From positions 24,004,933 to 24,068,932 of the forward strand of contig CM044959.1 of assembly GCA_024516035.1 (NCBI GenBank): a stretch of DNA of 64,000 bases, written 5' to 3'. Positions 51,891 through 62,131 of the stretch are shown piece after piece. Positions within the stretch are counted from its first letter, which is position 1; every line of letters starts with the position of its first letter. The stretch comes from Bactericera cockerelli. Lineage: Eukaryota > Arthropoda > Insecta > Hemiptera > Triozidae. A program made the translations under genes and the position numbers. A model generated the notes under the pieces. It did no database searches. It was given only the letters and a program-made list of their open reading frames with translations, and had not been told where the DNA came from.

Positions 51891-52519
51891 AAAAATCTGG
51901 TGTAAACATCACACGACTTTCCTTATCCCCCAAAAAGGAGTCGAATTCCGCCACTGGTGACTCAACGGTAACAGATAACTAAAAACCAATGCCAAATTCG
52001 TAATCAGCACTTTAAAATCATTGAATTTGATATGTCACAATCCCCATCTAGGATGAATAATAAAAAAGTTCGGGTCTAACCAAAATACTGGTAAATTTGA
52101 GCCAAGGTCCGAAAAGTTCAAGATATCAAAAAAAATGATTAGAATAGACCCCTATTATTTTTTTAATCCAATAAAATGTTATTCTTCAATTTTTTTTGTA
52201 TCTTTAACCAATTCAAAGAAACGACGCTTGCGGCTAAAATTTGCGGCCCTGCGGACGCGAGATGCGGCCGATTTTAACCAAAATTTTGTGGTTCGTCTGG
52301 TGTATAAAATTAATTTCCGTACCAAATTTCAAGTCTCTAGCTCTTACCGTTCTCGAGATATCCTGTTCACAGACACACACACAGACGCACGGACCAATGG
52401 CTGAAAAAGACTTTTTTGGTATCCTGAGGCTATGATTCGTCCAGAAATGTGAAACACTGGGTAGGTCAAATTTTCGACGAATACAATACTTTCCTTATTA
52501 TAGGATAAGGAAAGTAAAA
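51890..52519 (+). mobile_element. Helentron-like nonautonomous element, copy 3 (nested)
   Basis: It has the same 5' end and perfect terminal hairpin (52487-52498/52505-52516) as copies 1 and 2. It interrupts the older repeat between GAGAAAA and AATGTCATT, so the uninterrupted sister unit at 51710-51730 shows the empty site. Confidence 0.7.
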
Positions 52520-52696
52520 ATGTCATTTCGGTCGAAAAATGTGATTTTTTTGTGTCACCCATCCATTTTTTGTCCTTACCCCGTGTAGCTGAACCCTAGA
52601 GATATATTCCCTGATCCAAATGGACCTACCTATAGGTAAAATTTCAGGTTTCTCGGAAAATCTGTGTGGATTTGACAACTTTATTATTTCTTATTG

Positions 52697-52985
52697 GTCT
52701 TAGAATTGGAAGGAATTATTTTGGGACCCGTGCCCCCCTAACTCATTGAGATCTTTTTTTACGGGATTAGTCTTAGATTTGGGAATTATTTTGGGGCCCG
52801 TGCCCCCCTAACTCATTGAGATTTTTTTTTTACGGGATTAGTCTTAGAATTGGGAATTATTTTGGGGCCCGTGCCCCCCTAACTCATTGAGATCTTTTTT
52901 TACGGGATTAGTCTTAGAATTTGGAATTATTTCGGGGCCCGTGCCCCCCTAGCTCATTGAGATCTTTTTTTATGGGATTAGGTAT
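52697..52985 (+). repeat. Four tandem ~70-bp units
   Basis: Units built on GGGGCCCGTGCCCCCCTAAC and CTCATTGAGATC, a T run and ACGGGATTAGTCTTAGA recur with 70, 71 and 70-base spacing. Confidence 0.9.
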
Positions 52986-53134
52986 AATGAAATTTGAGAA
53001 ACACCGCTTATCGAAAAAATCTGGGGGGGCACGTGCCCCCCGTGCCCCCCCCTATATCCGCGCATGTTCTCATCACCCAATCTTTAGATCATAATTAACT
53101 ATTAAAAGTTAGAAAAAAATGTCATATTTGTGTT

Positions 53135-53255
53135 AATCACTTGTCGTGATGGATGGCACAAACTCACACTGCTAATTTTCTACCGAACTTGGGACTCGAA
53201 CCAACGACCTCCAGGTTACAAATTGATGAGTCTACTGAGATCGGTGACCAGTAAG
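53135..53255 (-). repeat. tRNA-derived SINE family D, reverse orientation
   Basis: On the minus strand, CACCGATCTCAGTAGACTCA and GGTCGTTGGTTCGAGTCCC are the boxes. The remainder resembles the copy at 18670. Confidence 0.6.
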
Positions 53256-53456
53256 TCCAGTTGCCTAGACTAATGACCTGAGCTTCGGATCATCAGACAG
53301 AACCTTTTTCTCTTTCTAAAGCAGAAAGTAGAAGAAGCAGCAAGCAGACAATATAATATGTAATACGGGATATGAAGAAAATGCATACCAAAAGAAGCTG
53401 GTAGGCGTTAACGGCCAGCAAATTCTTCTTGGTTCCATAGATACCGGTCGGCTCTG

Positions 53457-56186
53457 CTAAAATGAGTTTCTGGTCGGTGGGAAAACCGCTTTCCTGTAGG
53501 AGAAAGAGCGAGAAGTAGGGGGAGGAGGAGGAGAAGGGGAAGGAGAAGTAGATGCAGAAGTAGAAGGAGTGATAGGTGAAGAAGGAGAGGAATATTCGAG
53601 AGAAGAATATTCTTGTTCGTCAGCGTTCCCCTGAACACTATTGGAACCACTGCTGGAGGTAGTCACGGGCTCAGGTTCAGGCAGCGGCCTAGAGGACAAA
53701 TAAACCATACAATACCTTGGTAAACTTGCTGGCATAACTACATTACGTAATTATTTATAACTGTGGTATATAAACTAAACAACCAAATGACCCTAATAAA
53801 AACATAATTAACAGTCAGATCAACAGCCCTTATATATTATCTCAACTTACATTTACATTTTTGCAATTCCACACTTACAAAATAACAATATATTAAAGCC
53901 CCCAATTATAAATGCCATGAAAGTTTATAATGAACTTGAAGAAAACCCCAACACCTTCTTGTAGTAAATTTGTGTATGAATGAGTATGTGAGTGATAAAT
54001 ACTGTCACTTATTTGCTTGCAATTGATGGTTCGATCCATTATTGCGAGCGTAGGCTACTAATAATAAAAAAAGATAATGTTTAAATAATCCAAGTGTTTA
54101 AAAATTATGTAATATAATAAATAATATCAGCATATTGGTCTACCTCAATCAGAATAATCTAATGTTGGAATCAGAATAATCTAATTCTAATCAGAATAAT
54201 TATTTATATGGTATAAATAATCTAAGAGTTTTAAGCAGCACAAGTTTTCTAACCAGAAAAAAACGCTTACCCCCATGTATCGAAAAAAATTAATTTGAGG
54301 TAACCAAATCCAAAAGTTTCTAGCTTGTCTGTCTGAGTTCTAATGAAACTTACTGCTGTCCACTGTATCGGAATCGGGCCCTTCCTCTGAGTTGTAGAGG
54401 CTGGCCTGAACGACCTCTCTTTCTCATTCCATGATCCTCCGAATTCGACATATTGTTTTGTGCGTCAACTGTAAAATGTAAAGGAGGAAAATTACAAAGT
54501 TCCAGGCTCCAAGGTGTGGATGTTCCTTTGTCTTCAGAAGATACAAGTTCAAATACTTGGCTAGGCAGAACTTTCCTACGAGAGTTCATTTTTTTACCTT
54601 ATAATTAATTAACACGTAATGATCTTATAGGTTTCAACCTGAGATCTTATGGTTTCATAGTTCAGCATCCAAGATTGGATTTTACATTCTGATTAATAAA
54701 TTAACATGATCTAATAGATGTCTGTGTGATACTTGGGGCTTCGTCTTCTGAGACTTGTTTATAAAAATTACCATGTCATTTTGGGATTTTCAGACCAATT
54801 CTTGGTAAGACCAGGTGCAATTTTACACATACTATGAAACATACAATAAAATTGTAAAAGATAAATAAATAATCTCTAACGACGTACCGTCAGAAGAGCT
54901 CCATTTCAGGTAAAAAAAAATAAAGAGTTACTCCTATAATAATTCATAAAATTAAGTAGGTTTGTATATGATTTACTTTTCGAAATAATTATTACACATG
55001 CTTTCAAACTATATTTTTACATTAGTCTTTATTAATGCTAGATACAATTTAAAAATGTTGCTGAATTTATTTATTGAAATTCAATCAATATTTAAGAAAA
55101 AATATTGAATATTAATATTTTTATTTTAAGAAAAATGAGAGTCATTCTCAAAAATCTCAAGCGCTTAGGTTTCTTATCAAAATTTTCCTAAAAAATAGAA
55201 AAAATAGGAAATCTTCTACTTTACTTAAAATTAATAGGAAAATTCCTCAAGTCTTTCTGGACTAAATACATCAGTTGACAATAGTTAACAATGTTTCGTT
55301 CCATGACTCATTTGACTCGCGTGACAATGAAGCAATGGAGAACAAAGAGGCTCTCCTGTGACCTCCCCGGAGTTCCGGAACCCAAAATCAAGACATTCCG
55401 AAAAGTACTGATTGCAAACCGATCGGAGGTAGCCATTCGAATTTCCCGAGTTTTGTGTGGAAATGGGGTCACACCGCTGGGTATCTACCCCCATGAAGAT
55501 CAGTACTCAGCTCACAGAGGATACATGGAGCAGTCGTTCCTCGTAGGAAAAGGTATATACGGACTAGTGGTGGTGCTAAGAGCGCCTTTATTTCAACACT
55601 TGCAGGTACGCCAAGGAGTCAGGATCATGAGAGAGTGTCAGCGTGATGATTTTGCGGGACATCTTGTGGTACAGAAAATTTAGCGATTGTACAAACTGTA
55701 AATGGTGTCGGTCCTAAGTTGCCAGTCATTTTCCTTTCGATCGCTACATTTTACAATAGTGACATGGCCGTATATTTCTTTTTGCATAGGTCATTCCCCC
55801 TTTGGAGAGTACTTGAACACCTCAGAAATTATTTGCACAGCCAGCAATAACAAAGTTTATTTGCCATGTAAAATCTTTAGTAGAACTTAAATATCTGTTA
55901 CATCTCTTCTATGTTTTAAATATCTGAGACCACTGACTCCAAGAATTTCGGTATAATCATGATTTATTACAATCAAGTTCTCTTTAAGTCTCATGAATTT
56001 TGTGTGAACTTGATCTAGAAGCTCAATATATTCTTGACAAAAAACGGCGATTGATTTACTACAACAACAAAAAAATATGTCTTAACAGTTTAAAGTTGCA
56101 TGACATTTTTATCTAGAAAAAAAAACCAACTTACCTGCTATAAGGAATACAGTCATGAAGGCTATCAAAAATTTGATGCTTTCCAT
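53457..56186 (-). CDS. Small secreted Ser/Pro-rich protein, unrecognised, 3 exons, 132 aa
   Basis: Exons in transcript order are 56186-56135, 54468-54354 and 53688-53457. The junctions are GT/AG in phases 1 and 2, and 399 bases form 133 codons. Exon 1 encodes only a signal peptide, MESIKFLIAFMTVFLIA, with a plausible cleavage after VDA at the start of exon 2. Exon 2 is basic (MRKRGRSGQPLQLRGRARFR) with possible dibasic processing sites. Exon 3 is Glu-, Ser- and Pro-rich (SSPITPSTSASTSPSPSPPP) and ends in a basic Arg/Lys tail. No cysteines occur after the signal. I recognise no family; a secreted mucin-like or peptide precursor is possible. Alternative: exon 2 could start at the upstream ATG at 54589 in the same frame, giving a 155-aa protein without a signal peptide. 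Intron 1 contains the pyruvate carboxylase start exon on the other strand. Confidence 0.65.
55291..55552 (+). CDS. PC: Pyruvate carboxylase, first coding exon only (partial gene)
   Basis: The exon encodes a basic N-terminus (MFRSMTHLTRVTMKQWRTKR) fitting a mitochondrial targeting peptide. The start of the biotin carboxylase domain follows: KVLIANRSEVAIRISRVL, then GIYPHEDQYSAHR and SFLVGKG. It ends at donor AAAAG|GTATAT in phase 1. ANRSE in place of ANRGE is seen in insect pyruvate carboxylases. The enzyme makes oxaloacetate from pyruvate in mitochondria. The part after SAHR is less conserved than expected (family: MHR.KADE.YLVGKG). No following exon (PPVEAYLNIPEI region) was recognised in the remaining 8.4 kb, so the next intron is long or the copy is a fragment. 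The frame also runs on into the intron to 55683. Confidence 0.7.
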
Positions 56187-56680
56187 TGGTACAGCGTCCT
56201 ACTGTATGCGAGGTAAGACGTTGGAACAAGTGCTTTCAAAAGTCGAGAAATGAACGTTTTGTACGTTAATAGACAATTTACCTGATATATTCCGTACTAA
56301 GAAAGCTTTGCCTGACTTGGGTACTGTGCTATTGTAAATTTAGGTACTGTGCTAATATAATTATGGATCACAGCTGTGGTAACCAAGCTTGCGGAAAACG
56401 TCATTTCACGTTCACTGTTTACTCCACTCATAACATCCATGGATGGCATGTTTCACATGTTTGGTAAAATGAGTTGGTAATAGTTCTATCCCAAAAAGGA
56501 CACTCTTCAGTCCACCTCTACAGATTGTCCATATCATTATAATAAATTAATAATAAGAGAAGTATGAGATAAGAGAAGACACCACCTCCACCATGTCCTT
56601 CTGCACTACTCACCGGAACACCTCGAACAATAGCGCCGCCAAATATGAAGATCGAGAGAGATAGTTGTATTTATGTACTT

Positions 56681-56925
56681 ACTAGCGGGCTGTCGCCCGC
56701 TTTGCGGGCCGAGGCATGGCCGTGAAAGCAAAAAGTCCTTTTTCGCCAATGGCAGGTGTTGTAGTGGGAATTTCGAAAAATCCCGTCTTATTGCACATCT
56801 AGACTATAAGACAAAGCTACCTACCAAATTTCAGCTTCCTAGGACTTACGGTTTGGGCTGTAGAGCGATGATCAGTCAGTGGTCAGTCAGTCAGTGACTT
56901 TGACATTTATATATTAAGATTATTA
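56681..56925 (+). repeat. ACTAGCGGG-type interspersed repeat (insect HINE/SINE-like)
   Basis: It begins ACTAGCGGGCTGTCGCCCGC. It contains TACCAAATTTCAGCTTCCTA and a CAGT run (CAGTCAGTGGTCAGTCAGTC), and ends near TTATATATTAAGATTA. The overall plan resembles the widespread insect repeats whose ends read ACTAGC... and ...TATATTA. The class is uncertain. Confidence 0.55.
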
Positions 56926-58985
56926 TGTGTTGCTTTGTTAAGCCCACATATGTATTAACGTACCTTTATTCAATAAATAAAGTGATCTTCTTGATAATAA
57001 TAAGCCCGGTAAACGGGTTTTTTTAGCGGAACTAGTCCTATTTACAAATATCAATATACAGTATGTTTCTGAAAAGGTGGCCACCCCCTCGTAACTTTTG
57101 AACACGATAGAATTTTATCAATTCTATGAAGTAGGTTCATAATATTTTTTTGCACTGTATGAAATCAAGAAATATTCTTGTTGGCTTTTCACTAGGACCG
57201 TAGATAAATTTTTGTAAAAGTATTTCTTTTTTCACGTCATTTTTTCGGTGAAATAATGGTCTTTTAGAAAATGGCCTTTTTGGGGTGCAAGTCTGTGGTA
57301 ACCTATCTTATTAATACTTTCAGGGCCTTAGACTTTTTGCGAAAATAATTTTTCTGCGAAGAGGTATTCTTCAGGTCTAGGAGATAACTGTCGCACGTTG
57401 TTCAAACTCACTGACTCGCTAATTATTACGACTAGGGTTTCAGACTTGAATCCCATGAGTCAGACCTCACAAATGTTACACATGAACACTTGTGGTTGGT
57501 CGTGTTTCACTTGCTTGTGTAGTACTAGCACACGAGGACGTGGACTGAGGCCCCGTCAGGAATTCAGTCCCGAAATGATAGTCGTCAATGCCTCATTGTG
57601 TAGAGTAGGGTGAGGAAAACAAATATAGGGCCATGCCTCGGGCTGGAATTTGGGTGAAGCCGATACAAACTGTCCGTCAGTAACTAGTTGGTTAGAGATC
57701 CCTATTGGTCGGTGCTCAAATTCATCTGATCAACCCATGTTTAGGTTCAACCCTTTAGAACCGGGGTGCTTTATGAAAGGTGAGTGAGGTGTTAGTTATT
57801 CATGTTGTATCAGCCTGGTGTGTTGTTGTTACAGTTCAGTCAAGTAGGTCTTAAAAATAAATAAAATAATCCGCCCAATCGGAGATCACATCCACCACTT
57901 CGATTATTGCAGATTGCATACTCCTTTTTAATGAACGGTGCAAATAAAAAGATACAACTTGGTCATTTTTTTGGGTAGAAGAGAAAGGGGGTATTTGGAG
58001 ATGAAGAGGGTACAGGGGGAGGGTATAGAGGGAGGTGGAGTTCTTGGGAGAAAAATGTTACTAACAGGACAGCATAATACTTACTCCCACACAACCCTTC
58101 TGGGGAGCTTTGAAAAATCCTTTGCTGTATTCTACTCCTGTTTGATCAACAAAATAATATAATTATATCAACTCCTGTCAAACAAAATAATGTGGTGTAA
58201 CTACTTATTTTTTATACTGTTAGTGGTTCTTCAAGAAACGCTGTTTCATTTTTCTAAATGTCTTTTTTTTTATTCCTCTGTATACTTCTTCTATACAAAA
58301 GGTTTCTTCCTTCAGATCACAGTGCTTATTGCTCATAAAAGGTCACGAGTGGAAAGTAAGCCCCGGGTTTTTCATATTCAGAGGAACAGACGGGCAGTCT
58401 GTCTCTACTTCCTACTCTCTCATCATGATTTCAGAAACAGACAAACAGCTTCAGGGCTTTCAGGAACCAGAGTCCTGGGGGAGGGGGGGGGGGAGATCCC
58501 GCATCGTATAGGGCCCCGAACATCTGTACAAATTCCCAAACATCCCCCTCTCTTCTCTCCGTCTCATCAAGTTCATCTAATGTGTAGTGAAACGTACTCA
58601 AATCGTTTAATTAATTAAATACAACTCTTTTTTTTTCAAGAAGGAAAAATAATAAGCTTCAGTATCTGAGAAATCTCATCTCTCTCTCTCCCTTGATCCT
58701 TGCTTCTTTTACTGTTCCGCTGCACTTTAGGTAAAATTGGATGAGGTAATGAAATTAGCTAATTCTTGTAAATCGTTACGTGCACTCGCTTTCTCTGCTC
58801 TTTGCTTTTATACATTCTTCTTATTTTGCACAAGTTTAGTAATCTTAGACGTAAGCGGTACCTGCCCATTAGGAGTGAATTATGAAGCTTGCTTGGTAGT
58901 ACATACTTCCTGATTTATTATCCTAGGTATCGGTCTTCTAGAACCAAAAGAATAGTCCATTAGTTCTAATTTCTAATACTTCCTT
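56926..58985. other. Region without recognised gene
   Basis: There is a frame of 142 codons at 58190-58618 but no family or splice support. A run of nine G lies near 58483 and a CT-rich tract at 58677. Confidence 0.45.
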
Positions 58986-58987
58986 TC

Positions 58988-58992
<5 letters not shown>

Positions 58993-59020
<28 letters not shown>

Positions 59021-59021
59021 T
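58993..59021 (+). repeat. Poly(A) run
   Basis: An uninterrupted A run of almost 30 bases, possibly the tail of a decayed retroposon. Confidence 0.85.
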
Positions 59022-59597
59022 GCATGTAGAGAAGAATTTCGGTATTTTTTTTTTTTATTGTTTATTAAATTTAGGTATTCAATAAAAAGATAACATATGC
59101 AAAGGTATTTTTCCTAAGCTAGAGCTTCTAAGAGGCTTAAAATAGGCCGGGCCTACAAATACTTTATGAATATTTTAAATTTTATACATTGGCCTCCTCT
59201 AGTGTTCCTATGTGAAAGTTAAGTTAGATATTAAATACGCTCATTAGAGCCACTATCAATTTTTTTTTTCTTCGAAATTCTGGGATATTTGATAAGGACA
59301 AAAAGACAAAAGTCGCATCTCCGACCTGGGTATGACAGATTTCCTGCTACATATAACCAGACTGCCTCAAGAGGTCACGTGCTCTTGGTACCTGACTACC
59401 TGCATCCTATTACCTCGTATGTTCTCCACAGGTGAAACTTTATACCTCGGTTTCCATAGCAACTCGAGAGCGGGAGAGGAATGTTTCGTGTGTTCCCCCT
59501 TTTCACTCAACTACAAATGAAATTTTACCTTGATCAATTATTTATTTTTATTATTGTTTTTTTCTGTTTCCTCTCCTCAACTTTTTTTCTCTCTCTC

Positions 59598-59603
<6 letters not shown>

Positions 59604-59651
<48 letters not shown>
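59604..59651 (+). repeat. CT microsatellite
   Basis: More than twenty CT dinucleotides, in a pyrimidine-rich neighbourhood from about 59580. Confidence 0.95.
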
Positions 59652-59654
<3 letters not shown>

Positions 59655-59754
59655 AAATAGGTACGTAGAACATCTTCAGTCTGTCTCTCTCTACAGGACT
59701 TGCAAGACTTACAAAGCTATTACCATTTACCTCTTCCGAATAGGGAGTAATTAG

Positions 59755-60543
59755 GAGGCTTGCCCCAAAAAAGTCCGCAAAATTAAGAAAAAACTATTTT
59801 AATCAGGTATTTCCAAACTCCACTGGGTGGACTATTTCTTTTTTATCTTTACATCAGAGGAATAATAGACAACAAATAGAAAACAAATTCATAAATAAAA
59901 GTTCATAGGAAATTTCCTATTACATTTAACATTTTATACAGAACAAAATCAAACACAGAATCAGAAACAAACGCGTGAAATAAACTTGAAAATAGATTAA
60001 TTATAATTTCCCAAGTACATCTCTGGACGTCAGGACTTCTCTGGACGTCTTTGTCTAATTTTCAAGATTTCCAGTGTTTCCAGCTACACTGCTTTCTTGT
60101 TCATGAGAAATTGTATTTTCAATTATTACTACCCCCTCCCCCCTTTTTTTCTGGTTCTACCTTGGGAGGGGTTGCCGTATTCCAATGGCATACCCTACGA
60201 ATAACCTCTACTGACCCACCAACCGTTGACCCAACTAGTCCCTAGCTGACCCTCCCCCTAGTATTGTACCTTTAATAACAGTTAGGTTTAATACCTTTTA
60301 CCTCTTCTCTTGATTATCTTTTATCCCCCCTCCTCTCTTTTACTCCATCTCCCTTTTATTTTTCTTTCGCTCTCCTGTTTTCTCTCTCTCTTTAATACTA
60401 AAGTTTTACCTATTAGTACCATTACAAAGTTTTGTTAATTAATGGTATCCAATGAATGTGATACTTACTCAGCAAGCGTGCAGAACTAGAAGTAGAAGTT
60501 ATAACTCTCCAGCATTATTGTACGAATTTTAATATACGTCAGC
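59755..60543. other. Region without recognised gene
   Basis: AT-rich, with C- and T-rich low-complexity patches at 60128-60150 and 60318-60400. Confidence 0.5.
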
Positions 60544-60589
60544 ATATTACCTACTTTTACAAATGAGCAAATGTAAAAGTAGGTAATAT
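60544..60589. repeat. Perfect 18-bp hairpin
   Basis: ATATTACCTACTTTTACA at 60544-60561 pairs with TGTAAAAGTAGGTAATAT at 60572-60589 around a ten-base loop (AATGAGCAAA), without a mismatch. Confidence 0.9.
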
Positions 60590-60611
60590 ACTACTAATAT
60601 TGTATGTATGT

Positions 60612-60882
60612 ATGTACGAATTTCTTTGTGGTGAAGCACAAGGCCTCTTCACAATTTTTGTGGGTAGCGCAGCATTACTAAGAGCCTCCTTTACATTTCG
60701 AATTATTCTACTACATTAATTTCTTTTTACTCTGGTAATGCCGCCACTGGTCGTTACTCATACAAGTAACTACTCATTTTTCCTCACGAGGTATGAGTGG
60801 ACCCCGAACATCCAAGTACAGAGCAGAAAAAATCCTCCCCCGCTGGGAATCGAACCCAGGTCACCATGTGTGCAATGCCTAC
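60612..60882 (-). repeat. tRNA-derived SINE family A, reverse orientation, near full length
   Basis: It is the inverse of the copy at 37757, from TTTGTGGTGAAGCACAAGGC to GGGAATCGAACCCAGGTCAC. The A-box end is missing. Confidence 0.8.
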
Positions 60883-61129
60883 TAATATTTATGAGAGCAT
60901 GATTCCTACATCACATAGATTATCTATTTGTCTCATATCTAAACATGCATTCACTTTTTTTATTGTAATGTAAATGTTCATAAAAGTAGGATTTATTCAT
61001 AGAGTTTATAGGTAAAATATCTCGTCCATCCATAAGGACTTGGACAATGGACATTGTACCCATGACGGAACCCGCGTTTCCTTTCTAGTTTCGTGTAAGT
61101 TTGATATCCATCACATTGATATCAAAATT

Positions 61130-61164
61130 GACGAAACATGATTCGCGAGATTTCATGTTTCGTC
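61130..61164. repeat. 12-bp hairpin
   Basis: GACGAAACATGA at 61130-61141 pairs with TCATGTTTCGTC at 61153-61164; the loop contains TTCGCGA. Confidence 0.8.
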
Positions 61165-61969
61165 GAGAACGAGACCCAATTGTAAAAACAGTCAAGAAAT
61201 ACCGTCAACTTTTCCTGGTCATTACTGGTAATATTAATCAGATAAGTATTTACTGAATGTCTGATCCATTCCACTAATTTCATAGAACAACAGTTCTACC
61301 AAGCTTTTCGTCAAACCCAATTCTTCTGATTGCTCGTCCTATTTCAGAAATATTTTTATCCACTGTTTACAAACATACAAAGCCTCACATTGTGGAAAAT
61401 TAGCTGCTTATTTATCTTAACTTCATTTCAAAACAAACATACTTAGTTCTTCCGACATGTTCCGTGGATGTACTACCTACAACAAATAAAGCTTCTCATT
61501 CACTTGTATAGGGTGGATTGAAAATGGCTTGAATTTGTAATGCAATTTCAGGAGTATTGCAGAACCGCTGACCACACACAGCATTTCCTAACTTTCAAGG
61601 GTAAAATATTCCATGTAGTAATCAGAAGGGATTTATACGCGTCCCCTAACTATCTAAGGTTTCAGTTCTTGATGCCCAAATTTGTTGGATAGGAACTTGG
61701 CCCTTATATGATTTTGGTGGGTAAAAATATAAGTATCCTTACTTGTATCATTGGTATAAAAAAGGTATCTCATTCTTATGTTTTGTTTTGTTTTATGACC
61801 ATCCAGTAAATAGCTAATTCAAAGTAAGTAGGAACAAAAACATTTACTCAGATATTTGTTGCGTCCTGGGGAATATTTCGACCACTCAGCAAAATTATGA
61901 AAACTCAAATATTCAGGGCACATGGATGAGACTCTGGGATTTTGTGTTCACTCCCATGTAAACACTCGG

Positions 61970-62131
61970 GACTGCTAAATTCCAACTAAGTTTGTAAGTT
62001 CCCAGAACAAAACTATCATTGTATACCGAGGGGCACTGCTAAGTCGAGGGGACTGCTAAATTCCAACTAAGTTTGTAAGTTCCCAGAACAAAACTATCAT
62101 CGTATACCGAGGGGCACCCGGCACAGCATGA
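61970..62131 (+). repeat. 81-bp tandem duplication
   Basis: GACTGCTAAATTCCAACTAA to TATACCGAGGGGCAC occurs at 61970 and again at 62051 with almost no difference, so the duplication is recent. Confidence 0.9.

Noticed and set aside
54354..54589. ATG at 54589 as start of the small minus-strand protein
   Set aside because: It is in frame and open, but a TTTTACAG acceptor at 54469 matches in phase with the signal-peptide exon at 56135-56186, which gives a better protein; kept only as the alternative start.
58190..58618. Plus-strand frame of 142 codons
   Set aside because: The composition is low complexity with G and C runs, no family is recognised and there is no gene context.
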